NCBI GenBank assembly: GCA_022510885.1 | Contig: JAFLSP010000120.1 | Span: forward strand, 1-5,731 | DNA: 5,731 nt | Direction: 5' to 3' | DNA from: Treponema sp. | GTDB lineage: Bacteria > Spirochaetota > Spirochaetia > Treponematales > Treponemataceae | Shown: one piece after another, positions 1-5,731 of the stretch | Position numbering within the stretch: the first letter of the stretch is position 1 | Layout of the letters: the number at the start of each line of letters is the position of its first letter | Position numbers and translations under genes: made by a program | Notes under the pieces: model-generated | What the model saw: the letters and a program-made list of their open reading frames with translations, nothing else | Databases searched by the model: none | Told to the model about the DNA's origin: nothing

Positions 1-39
1 TCTGCCCGTGCCGATGAGGGCTGCCGTGTACTGCTGCAT
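1..39 (-). CDS. Partial N-terminus of a probable NAD(P)-binding (Gfo/Idh/MocA-like) oxidoreductase
   Basis: Only the first 13 codons lie in the window and the gene continues past position 1. They read MQQYTAALIGTGR, a short beta strand running into a glycine-rich GTGR turn. Many Gfo/Idh/MocA-type dehydrogenases begin in this way with their dinucleotide-binding Rossmann motif. The ATG lies 36 bases downstream of the stop of the flavin reductase gene on the same strand, and no terminator hairpin is visible between them, so co-transcription is possible. No good Shine-Dalgarno sequence precedes the ATG, which weakens the call. The family assignment is inference from 13 residues; other Rossmann-fold enzymes are equally possible, and the reading could be chance. 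Confidence 0.42.
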   Translation of the reverse strand, partial: MQQYTAALIGTGR

Positions 40-75
40 GTTCTGATTATCGGAAGAAAGGCGGGAAACTTGCTG

Positions 76-1791
76 CTACAGCCCTGCGTAATCCGCCGCG
101 CTGTCCGCCGCAATCTTGCCGAAGATGCACACGTCGGCGACGGCGTTCCCGCCGAGGCGTTCCGCGCCGTGGATGCCGCCGGTCACTTCGCCCGCCGCGA
201 ACAGGGCGGGAATCGGCTCGCCCTTGGTGTTCAGCACGCGCGCCTTGGTGTCGATTTTGAGTCCGCCCATCGTGTGGTGGATTGCCGGCTCGCATTCCAC
301 GGCGTAGAACGGGGCGGTCTTGAGCTGTCGTTCGAGGCTTTCGGGGGTGCGGTGGAAGTCGAGGTCGTTTTTGGCGCGCACAAAGCCGTTGTAGCGGACA
401 AGCGTTTCCGCGAGCGCGTAGGCGTTGATGCCGGTCTTTTCGGCAAGTTCGGCGGGGGTCGCCCCCTCCACGAGCAGTCCCTGCTGCACGTAGGTCTCTA
501 TTGCCTGGAGCGAGTTGCGCACGCCATGGTCAAAGACGAGGAAGGCGGTGCCGCCCGGCTCGGCGAGGATGGCGGCGGAGACGGTCTCGCGCGTGTCAAG
601 CTCGTCCACAAAGCGTTTTCCCGCGCGGTTCACGAGAATCGCGCCGTTTCCGCGCACGGCTTCGGTAATCATGAGGCCCGTTCGGCACACGACGGTGGGG
701 TGGGTCTGAATCAGCTCCATCTGCGTGAGCGCCGCGTCGAATTTGCTGACCAGGGCAAAGGCATCGCCGGTCGCGCCCGGGTGGTTGGTCGTGGCAAAGC
801 CTTCGAGCGCGGCATTGTAGCGGGCAACCATCGCCGGGTTCGCGCCGAAGCCGCCGGTCGCAATGATGACCGCCTTGGCGTGTATGAGGTAGTCGCCGCT
901 CTCTGTCGTGACGAGTACGCCGCTCGCCCTGCCGTCGTCGGAAAGGATGTCTATCACTTTGTTGTTGAGCCGGATGTCCGCGCCCTGCATGACGGCGGCT
1001 TTGTGCAGGAGCGGCACCAGGTGCCTGCCGATTGCGCCGCCGCCGAGCGGACGGTGAATGCGCTTGTTGGTCGCGCCGCCGAAAATGCCCACGTCGCTCA
1101 AGTCCGCGCCCACTATGTTCGATTGCAGCCATTCGACGATGGCGGCGGAGTTGTCCACGAGCGTGCGCACGAGCGCGGGGTCGTTCTGGTACATGCCGCC
1201 GCGCATCGTGTCTTCGTAGAATACGTCGGTGGAATCTTTGATGCCGAGCCGCTTCTGCTCGGCGGTGTAGGCGGCGTTGATGCCGCCCGTGGAGGAATTC
1301 GTGTTGCCGCCTACGATGCCCGTCTTCTCAAGGACGATGACATCCGCGCCCCTGCTCGCGGCTTCCGTCGCCGCCACCAGTCCTGCGCCGCCCGCGCCGA
1401 TTATCACGATGTCGCATTCGGCGTCCTCGTATACTTCTGCTATCGACTCTTCGCCGTGTGCGGTGGCGAGCGCCTCGTCCAGCGCGTCAAGCAGTCCCTC
1501 GGAGGTGAGCGTCGCGCCCGATACCACGTCAATGCCCTGGGTCGAGCCGTTCTGTAAAAATTGTGCGAAGATTTCTTCCTCTGCGCGCTGTCCGAATTCG
1601 GGGGTCTCTGCCTGGGTCACGATTCCTGCGTCGGAAACCACCCCGTTTTTTACGGTAATCCGCACGGTGATGTCGCCGTTGCGTCCCGTGCCCGTTCCCG
1701 TGAATGTGCCGTCACGCAGCGCGCTTTCGTTGCCGCAGCCGGTCAGTAAACATGTCAACGTGAGTGCGCCAAGCAGCCCCGCAACCTTCAT
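76..1791 (-). CDS. Flavinylated fumarate reductase/flavocytochrome c-type lipoprotein (FMN-binding plus FAD domains)
   Basis: This 571-residue protein probably reduces fumarate or a related unsaturated acid outside the cytoplasm during anaerobic growth. Residues 1-19 are a lipoprotein signal peptide with lipobox LTGC (Cys19). Residues about 25-110 form an FMN-binding domain with the motif DVVSGAT; Thr94 is the expected site of covalent FMN attachment by an ApbE-type transferase. Residues about 125-571 form the FAD-binding catalytic domain, with GAGGAG at 132-137, ATGGFG at 311-316, and GEVTGGIHGAERLGGNA near the C-terminus. Compared from memory with Shewanella Fcc3, the catalytic and substrate residues are kept: His364, Met374, Thr376, Glu377, Arg380, Arg401 (proton donor), His505 and Arg545. 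No CxxCH haem motif exists, so electrons must enter through FMN. The ATG at 1791 was chosen because AGAGAGG lies 6 bases upstream and the signal peptide starts there; the frame stays open 193 codons further upstream but that part is not protein-like. Urocanate or another enoate remains a possible substrate. Confidence 0.93.
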   Translation of the reverse strand: MKVAGLLGALTLTCLLTGCGNESALRDGTFTGTGTGRNGDITVRITVKNGVVSDAGIVTQAETPEFGQRAEEEIFAQFLQNGSTQGIDVVSGATLTSEGLLDALDEALATAHGEESIAEVYEDAECDIVIIGAGGAGLVAATEAASRGADVIVLEKTGIVGGNTNSSTGGINAAYTAEQKRLGIKDSTDVFYEDTMRGGMYQNDPALVRTLVDNSAAIVEWLQSNIVGADLSDVGIFGGATNKRIHRPLGGGAIGRHLVPLLHKAAVMQGADIRLNNKVIDILSDDGRASGVLVTTESGDYLIHAKAVIIATGGFGANPAMVARYNAALEGFATTNHPGATGDAFALVSKFDAALTQMELIQTHPTVVCRTGLMITEAVRGNGAILVNRAGKRFVDELDTRETVSAAILAEPGGTAFLVFDHGVRNSLQAIETYVQQGLLVEGATPAELAEKTGINAYALAETLVRYNGFVRAKNDLDFHRTPESLERQLKTAPFYAVECEPAIHHTMGGLKIDTKARVLNTKGEPIPALFAAGEVTGGIHGAERLGGNAVADVCIFGKIAADSAADYAGL

Positions 1792-1797
1792 CACAAT

Positions 1798-1804
1798 CCT
1801 CTCT
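1798..1804 (-). promoter_or_regulatory. Ribosome binding site of the flavin reductase gene
   Basis: AGAGAGG on the minus strand sits 6 bases before the ATG at 1791. It decides the start: the frame is open far upstream, and a GTG lies directly before the ATG, but only the ATG has an ideal spacing and directly opens the lipoprotein signal peptide. Confidence 0.75.
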
Positions 1805-1836
1805 TGTGCAATTTTCTTCGCGTATACTATGAAACT

Positions 1837-1868
1837 ATAATATACCGTATCGGGGGGCATTGCGTAAA
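1837..1868 (-). promoter_or_regulatory. Putative sigma70-type promoter for the flavin reductase gene
   Basis: On the minus strand, TTTACG (1868-1863) is a weak -35 and TATATT (1844-1839) a plausible -10 with an 18-base spacer. The overlapping TATTAT (1842-1837) is an alternative -10 but would leave 20 bases. The spacer contains a run of six C residues (six G on the plus strand, 1852-1857). The predicted transcript would have a leader of roughly 40 bases. The -10 region is convincing as an AT-rich island; the -35 is a poor match. Confidence 0.45.
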
Positions 1869-1892
1869 GAGGTCGCCCGTCCGCTGTTCCGC

Positions 1893-1920
1893 TTGCTTTT
1901 TGCGCAAAGCGTATTATAAT
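1893..1920 (+). promoter_or_regulatory. Sigma70-type promoter for the pectinesterase gene
   Basis: TTGCTT (1893-1898) and a perfect TATAAT (1915-1920) are separated by 16 bases, 30 bases upstream of the start codon at 1951. Transcription would begin near 1927, giving a leader of about 24 bases. The spacer holds the exact 10-base palindrome TTTGCGCAAA (1899-1908), which would be well placed for a repressor. This promoter faces away from that of the flavin reductase gene and does not overlap it. Confidence 0.7.
1899..1908. promoter_or_regulatory. Candidate operator palindrome inside the pectinesterase promoter
   Basis: TTTGCGCAAA is a perfect 5+5 palindrome lying entirely between the -35 and -10 elements. 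A protein bound here would block RNA polymerase. The sequence alone does not say which regulator family would bind, and a palindrome of this length can arise by chance in a region of this size. Confidence 0.3.
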
Positions 1921-1940
1921 GGAAATAACTGCATACGAAC

Positions 1941-1945
1941 AGGAG
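1941..1945 (+). promoter_or_regulatory. Ribosome binding site of the pectinesterase gene
   Basis: AGGAG lies 5 bases before the ATG at 1951. The frame is open from 1804, so this site and the signal peptide that follows fix the start. In-frame ATG codons at the fourth and sixth residues have no comparably placed site. Confidence 0.72.
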
Positions 1946-1950
1946 TGTGT

Positions 1951-3993
1951 ATGAGACTGATGAGAATGATTGCGCCCGCGCTGCTTGCGGCGTGCGTGCT
2001 GTCGTGCACGGGCGGGCCGCGGTCGCGCACGATGAAGGCGCCGAAGAGCGCGTGGAATCTGTACCTGCCGGGCAAGGGCAGCAAGAATGATGCCGCCACG
2101 GACTTGTGGAAGCAGGGCTGGCTCACCGGCGACAACGCGGCAAAGCATTTTTCGCTCGTGGAGAGCGACGTGAACGGCAAGCGGCTGCTCAAGTTCGACA
2201 CGAGCGACAGCTTGCAGGACGCGATGGTGTTCCCGCTTGCGGGCGACGAGAAGAAGGTCACGCTGATTTTCAAGGCGCGCGGCGCGGTTGACCCCGACAA
2301 CACGGCGACCCCGCTCGGCATTTTCTATGCGTTTTTGGAGAAGGGCAACGACCAGTCCGTCCTGCGCCACAATTCGTCCAACCAGATTAAGGGCTCCAAG
2401 GATATGTCGCGCCTGCGCGAGGGCGGCACGTCATCGGGCAAGCCCTATGACATCGTGAGCGACTGGCACGACTTCCGCCTGGTGTTCGACGCTCCCGACG
2501 GCACGGGCGGCAGCATGACGGCGCGGGCCTACATTGACGGCGTGCTGTGGCACGAGGACACGAACGCGCCGCGCCCCGAATACAAGGAAGATTTGAATTT
2601 TGACCCGACGAACCTGGCGGCGGGCTACATGACGGGCAAGGGCAATTACCTTGAGTTCGGCGACAACGACGGCAGCACGAACGCCTACGGCCTGTACGCC
2701 TATTTCCTTTTGGTGATTGACGAGGACGTGAGCGGCATGACGCTTGAGGAGCTGGGAGCGCGCGTCAAGGCGGACTTGGTGACGAACCCGCAGACGGACG
2801 ACAAAGGGCCGGCGAGCCGCCGCCCGGCAAAGAAGCCCGCGGGCATCAATATGCAGGGGGCGGAGGTCAACTCAAGGGACCCCACGTACTACGACCCGGC
2901 GACGATAAAAGACGGAAAGCTGCGGCTGGACAAGCTGCCCTACAGCCGCGCCGACAGCGAGGTGGTCAGCGCGAATCCCGAAGTCCCCGACCTGCCATTC
3001 GCGGCGACGGTGGACGCGACGGGCGCGGGCGGGGCGTACCGGACGATTGCGGAGGCGATTGCCGCCGTTCCCGAAGGCTCGGCAATCAAAATCATGCCGG
3101 GGCTGTACTATGAGAAACTCGTCATCACCAAGAACGGCATCTCGCTCATCGGCACGGACCCCGCGAGCACGATTATCTACGGCTACGAGGCGGACACGGG
3201 CGGCATTGACGGCAACCTGCTGGTGGAGGTGAACCTGCTTCCCGCCGGAACCAAGACCGAGCCGGGCGAGGTCGCGCCGATTCCCGCTGCTCCCGCCGCG
3301 AACGCCTCCTTCAACGCGGCGAACCTCACGTTCTACAACAAGGGCGCGGAGTGGAATCAGGCGTGGGGCGGGGCGGAACGCCGCTCAATCGCGCTCGCGC
3401 TCAAGGGCGTGGACAGGTCCTACCTGAAGAACTGCGTCTTCTTGGGGCAGCAGGACACGCTGTATTTCCGCAGCGGGCGCGTGTACGCGCAGAACTGCTA
3501 CGTTGAGGGCGACGTGGACTATATCTGCGGCGGCGCGACCGTGCTGTTTGACGGCTGCAAAATCAACACGATTCAGTACCCGAACGGCGGCATTATCGTG
3601 GCGGCGGCGGGCGCGGACACGGGCTATGCTTCCACGGCGGCGTTCGCCAACGGCTATGTGTTCAGGGACTGCAAGATTACGGGACACAAGAGCTTTGAGG
3701 CGGCGGACAAGAAAGTGACGCTCGCTCGCGGCACCTGGGTGGGCGGCTCGGCAACGGGAAGCACGGCAACGGGCATGACGACGTTTATCCGCTGTGATAT
3801 ACAGAATATCGTGAACAAGAATGCCTGGGCGGACTGGGACAGCACCAACACTGCCGCAAAGTGTTTCTTCCGCGAGTACCAGTGCACGGGCGCGGGTGCG
3901 TCTTCCGCACGGCCGCAGATGACCGATGCCGAATACAACGCCACCTACGCGACGACCGAACACATCCTTGGTTTTACGCCGGTGATGAAATAA
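1951..3993 (+). CDS. Pectinesterase (pectin methylesterase, CE8-type) lipoprotein with N-terminal lectin-like domain
   Basis: This 680-residue secreted lipoprotein should hydrolyse methyl esters of pectin, releasing methanol and preparing polygalacturonate for lyases or hydrolases. The signal peptide has two possible lipoboxes, LAAC (Cys15) and VLSC (Cys19). Residues about 30-275 look like a LamG/concanavalin A-type beta-sandwich, with WHDFRLVF at 172-179 and a closing segment near 250-275; this suggests carbohydrate binding but is inference. A Pro/Lys-rich linker follows, then the right-handed beta-helix esterase domain from about residue 349 to the end. Visible motifs are IMPGLYYEKL (381-390), GQQDTLY (499-505), GDVDYICG (520-527) and LARGTW (591-596). 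By alignment from memory with plant enzymes, Gln501, Asp502, Asp523 (nucleophile) and Arg593 are the catalytic set. The first oxyanion-hole Gln is replaced by Arg478 in the segment RRSIALAL. The typical catalytic domain is about 300-330 residues, so roughly half of this protein is extra. It has its own promoter and terminator. Confidence 0.93.
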   Translation: MRLMRMIAPALLAACVLSCTGGPRSRTMKAPKSAWNLYLPGKGSKNDAATDLWKQGWLTGDNAAKHFSLVESDVNGKRLLKFDTSDSLQDAMVFPLAGDEKKVTLIFKARGAVDPDNTATPLGIFYAFLEKGNDQSVLRHNSSNQIKGSKDMSRLREGGTSSGKPYDIVSDWHDFRLVFDAPDGTGGSMTARAYIDGVLWHEDTNAPRPEYKEDLNFDPTNLAAGYMTGKGNYLEFGDNDGSTNAYGLYAYFLLVIDEDVSGMTLEELGARVKADLVTNPQTDDKGPASRRPAKKPAGINMQGAEVNSRDPTYYDPATIKDGKLRLDKLPYSRADSEVVSANPEVPDLPFAATVDATGAGGAYRTIAEAIAAVPEGSAIKIMPGLYYEKLVITKNGISLIGTDPASTIIYGYEADTGGIDGNLLVEVNLLPAGTKTEPGEVAPIPAAPAANASFNAANLTFYNKGAEWNQAWGGAERRSIALALKGVDRSYLKNCVFLGQQDTLYFRSGRVYAQNCYVEGDVDYICGGATVLFDGCKINTIQYPNGGIIVAAAGADTGYASTAAFANGYVFRDCKITGHKSFEAADKKVTLARGTWVGGSATGSTATGMTTFIRCDIQNIVNKNAWADWDSTNTAAKCFFREYQCTGAGASSARPQMTDAEYNATYATTEHILGFTPVMK

Positions 3994-4004
3994 GGGCCTG
4001 AGGC

Positions 4005-4041
4005 GACAAAAAAATCCCGCACAATGCGGGATTTTTTTGTC
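4005..4041. terminator. Bidirectional intrinsic terminator between convergent genes
   Basis: A perfect 16-base inverted repeat (arms 4005-4020 and 4026-4041) with a 5-base loop ACAAT. The stem core is TCCCGC/GCGGGA, flanked by seven A on the left and seven T on the right. Read on either strand it gives a GC hairpin followed by a U tract. It starts 12 bases after the pectinesterase stop and 12 bases after the IMP dehydrogenase stop, so a single element serves both convergent genes. Confidence 0.92.
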
Positions 4042-4052
4042 ATGCAAGCGCA

Positions 4053-5558
4053 TTAGCTCTGTACGCTCGTGTTCCGCACGATGACATCGTGCGCGCCGCC
4101 TTCCGTAATGGAGACCGAGGAGACGAGCGTTATCTTCGCCTTTTCCTGCAGCTCGGGGATAGTGAGCGCGCCGCAGTTGCACATGGTGTGCGTCACCTTG
4201 CTCATCGTTACGGTCACGCCGTCGTGGAGATGCCCCGCATAGGGCACGTAACTGTCCACGCCTTCCTCAAACGTCATGCCTTTCTTGCCGCCCAGGTCGT
4301 AGCGCTGCCAGTTGCGCGCGCGGTTCGAGCCTTCGCCCCAGTATTCCTTCACGTACTGGCCGTTCACCACGAGTTTGTTTGACGGGCTTTCGTCAAAGCG
4401 CGCGAAGTAGCGGCCGAGCATGACGAAATCCGCGCCCATGGCGAGTGCGAGCGTCACGTGGTAGTCGTGCACGATGCCGCCGTCCGAGCAAATCGGCACG
4501 TAGATGCCCGTGCGCGCGTAGTATTCGTCGCGCGCCTTTGCCACCTCAATCGTCGCCGTCGCCTGCCCGCGCCCGATGCCTTTCTGCTCGCGCGTGATGC
4601 AGATTGACCCGCCGCCGATGCCGATTTTCACGAAGTCCGCGCCCGCGTCCGCAAGGAAGTTGAAGCCCTCCGCGTCCACCACGTTCCCCGCGCCCACTTT
4701 CGCGTCCGGCCAGTTCTCGTGGATGTAGGTGAGCGCGCGCCGCTGCCATTCGGAGTAGCCTTCCGAGCTGTCCAGCACGAACACGTCCGCGCCCGCCGCG
4801 AGCAGCGCGGGAACGCGCTCGGCATAGTCGCGCGTGTTGATGCCCGCGCCCACGATGTAGCGGTGGTTCGCGTCAAGCAGCTCGTTCGGATGCTCCTCGT
4901 GCATGGCGTAGTCCTTGCGGAACACGATGGACACGAGGTTTCCGTCTTTGTCGATAATCGGCAGCTGGTTTATCTTCTTCTCCCAGATGATGTCGTTCGC
5001 CTCGGAGAGCGAGATGCCGTCGTGACCCGTCACCATGTCCGAGCGCTTGGTCATGTACTGGCTCACCTTTGCCTTGGGGTCAACGTGCGTGATGCGGAAG
5101 TCGCGGCTCGTGATGATGCCCGCGAGCTTGCCGTGCGCCGTGCCGTCCTCCGTCACCGCCACCGTGGAATGCCCCGTGCGCTCCGCGAGCGCGACCGCCT
5201 CCTCAAGCGTGGCGTCCGGGCGGATGTTCGAGTCGGACGTGACGAAGCCCGCCTTGTACGACTTGACGCGCGCCACCATCGCCGCCTGGCTCTCGATTGA
5301 CTGGCTTCCGTAGATAAAACTGATGCCGCCCTCCTTTGCGAGCGCGATGGCGAGCCGGTCGTCCGAGACCGCCTGCATGACAGCCGAGACGAGCGGAATG
5401 TTCATGGAGAGCGGGCTTTCCTCGCCCGCCTTCTTGTTGAAACGCACGAGCGGCGTGCGCAGCGAAACCCTGTCCGGCGTGCAGTCCGCCGCCGTGTACC
5501 CCGGAACGAGCAGGTACTCCCCGAACGTGTGCGACGGCTCCGAAAAATAAAATGCCAT
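4053..5558 (-). CDS. guaB: Inosine-5'-monophosphate dehydrogenase
   Basis: The 501-residue product oxidises IMP to XMP with NAD+, the committed step of GMP synthesis in the cytoplasm. The N-terminal barrel segment carries [26 protein letters not shown] (residues 53-78). Two CBS domains, about 108-165 and 166-225, interrupt the barrel and normally bind adenine/guanine nucleotides for regulation. The catalytic loop is [11 protein letters not shown] with nucleophile Cys320. The phosphate-binding region is [12 protein letters not shown] (356-367) followed by [10 protein letters not shown] (375-384). The flap has WQRYDLGGK with Arg419 and Tyr420, then [12 protein letters not shown]. Length is normal for the family. 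The flap segment [13 protein letters not shown] differs from the GMGS-type flap of typical GuaB and recalls a divergent group I know from gut Clostridia and Treponema. The ATG at 5558 is chosen because AGAGGA lies 8 bases upstream and the FSEPSHTF start fits that group; the 42-codon upstream extension is promoter DNA. GMP reductase is unlikely because of the CBS pair and the flap. Confidence 0.95.
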   Translation of the reverse strand: MAFYFSEPSHTFGEYLLVPGYTAADCTPDRVSLRTPLVRFNKKAGEESPLSMNIPLVSAVMQAVSDDRLAIALAKEGGISFIYGSQSIESQAAMVARVKSYKAGFVTSDSNIRPDATLEEAVALAERTGHSTVAVTEDGTAHGKLAGIITSRDFRITHVDPKAKVSQYMTKRSDMVTGHDGISLSEANDIIWEKKINQLPIIDKDGNLVSIVFRKDYAMHEEHPNELLDANHRYIVGAGINTRDYAERVPALLAAGADVFVLDSSEGYSEWQRRALTYIHENWPDAKVGAGNVVDAEGFNFLADAGADFVKIGIGGGSICITREQKGIGRGQATATIEVAKARDEYYARTGIYVPICSDGGIVHDYHVTLALAMGADFVMLGRYFARFDESPSNKLVVNGQYVKEYWGEGSNRARNWQRYDLGGKKGMTFEEGVDSYVPYAGHLHDGVTVTMSKVTHTMCNCGALTIPELQEKAKITLVSSVSITEGGAHDVIVRNTSVQS

Positions 5559-5566
5559 AGTTCTTT

Positions 5567-5572
5567 TCCTCT
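5567..5572 (-). promoter_or_regulatory. Ribosome binding site of the IMP dehydrogenase gene
   Basis: AGAGGA on the minus strand lies 8 bases upstream of the ATG at 5558. It supports this start over the in-frame ATG at 5684, which lies upstream of the likely promoter. Confidence 0.7.
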
Positions 5573-5600
5573 TTCTATTATATCCCTGTTGCGTTGCGCT

Positions 5601-5630
5601 AGTATAATACGATTGCGGGGCGGTGGTCAA
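5601..5630 (-). promoter_or_regulatory. guaB: Sigma70-type promoter for IMP dehydrogenase
   Basis: On the minus strand, TTGACC (5630-5625) is a strong -35 and TATACT (5606-5601) a good -10, with an 18-base spacer. Transcription would start near 5594, leaving a leader of about 36 bases, too short for a purine riboswitch. A perfect TATAAT also occurs closer to the gene (5582-5577), but it has no -35 and its start point would remove the ribosome binding site. Confidence 0.7.
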
Positions 5631-5660
5631 TTGGCGGGACGGGTGGCGTGCGCCGCCAAT
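5630..5660. promoter_or_regulatory. Interrupted dyad between divergent promoters, candidate operator
   Basis: ATTGGCGG (5630-5637) is repeated inverted as CCGCCAAT (5653-5660), with 15 bases between the arms and centres 23 bases apart, about two helical turns. The left arm touches the -35 of the IMP dehydrogenase promoter and the right arm lies upstream of the rightward promoter, so one bound dimer could affect both. It is not a terminator, having no U tract and a long loop. The regulator is unknown. Confidence 0.35.
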
Positions 5661-5683
5661 GCAAGCGCCGTATTCCCTCCGCA

Positions 5684-5712
5684 TTGTAAAAACTTCCCCC
5701 GTTCGCTATTAT
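5684..5712 (+). promoter_or_regulatory. Putative rightward promoter for a gene beyond the window
   Basis: TTGTAA (5684-5689) and TATTAT (5707-5712) are separated by 17 bases, a standard spacing. They point right, away from IMP dehydrogenase. No start codon with a coding frame follows before the window ends at 5731, so the controlled gene, if any, lies outside. TATAAA (5710-5715) is a less well spaced alternative -10. Confidence 0.55.
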
Positions 5713-5731
5713 AAAAGCATACATCTGATTT

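Noticed and set aside
70..1557. A 495-codon open frame on the plus strand
   Set aside because: It lies wholly antisense to the flavin reductase, whose motifs are unmistakable. The translation is rich in Arg, Ala, Val and His with no family features, as expected for an antisense frame in GC-rich coding DNA.
1804..1950. A 49-codon upstream extension of the pectinesterase frame
   Set aside because: It spans the TATAAT promoter and ribosome binding site; the signal peptide starts at 1951.
1792..2370. A 193-codon N-terminal extension of the flavin reductase frame
   Set aside because: It runs through the promoter region and antisense to the pectinesterase, has low-complexity Arg-rich content, and would bury the lipoprotein signal peptide.
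3385..4182. A 265-codon minus-strand open frame
   Set aside because: It is antisense to the pectinesterase catalytic domain, crosses the terminator and overlaps the end of IMP dehydrogenase in another frame, with no recognisable motif.
4719..5300. A 193-codon plus-strand open frame
   Set aside because: It is antisense to the IMP dehydrogenase CBS domains and has no protein-like features.
5559..5600. A purine riboswitch or attenuator in the IMP dehydrogenase leader
   Set aside because: The predicted leader is only about 36 bases and shows no hairpin or aptamer-like structure.
1..5731. CRISPR arrays, tRNA or rRNA genes, insertion sequences, phage genes
   Set aside because: No spaced direct repeats, cloverleaf sequences, transposase motifs or terminal inverted repeats were seen on either strand.

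Overview
The window holds three complete genes, the first codons of a probable fourth, and the control regions between them. GC content is high, and intergenic regions are short and AT-richer, with recognisable sigma70-type promoters. Two of the three genes encode lipoproteins with short signal peptides. One is a pectinesterase with an extra N-terminal lectin-like region, one is a flavin-based fumarate-reductase-type enzyme, and the third gene is an IMP dehydrogenase of the divergent type I associate with anaerobic gut bacteria. Together this suggests an anaerobic, host-associated, pectin-using bacterium. A Treponema-like spirochaete is my best guess, but this is inference; no rRNA or other phylogenetic marker is present and a clostridial origin is not excluded.

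Layout from left to right. Positions 1-39 (minus) carry what looks like the first 13 codons of a Rossmann-fold oxidoreductase. Positions 76-1791 (minus) encode a flavocytochrome c/fumarate-reductase-like lipoprotein with an N-terminal covalent-FMN domain and an FAD catalytic domain. Positions 1792-1950 are a divergent promoter region. Positions 1951-3993 (plus) encode a pectinesterase lipoprotein. Positions 3994-4052 hold a perfect hairpin that can terminate transcription from both sides. Positions 4053-5558 (minus) encode IMP dehydrogenase. Positions 5559-5731 hold the IMP dehydrogenase promoter, a dyad that may be an operator, and a promoter pointing right towards a gene outside the window.

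The genes are mostly separate transcription units rather than one operon. The pectinesterase would de-esterify pectin at the cell surface or in the periplasm. The flavin reductase would use fumarate, or a similar unsaturated acid, as an electron sink outside the cytoplasm. IMP dehydrogenase is housekeeping purine synthesis. The first two fit an anaerobic plant-polymer fermenter, but nothing in the window ties them into one pathway. I see no clear new multi-gene system. The points most worth a second look are the arginine in place of the usual oxyanion-hole glutamine in the pectinesterase, the self-contained flavinylated reductase, and a TATTATA core shared by all four candidate promoters.
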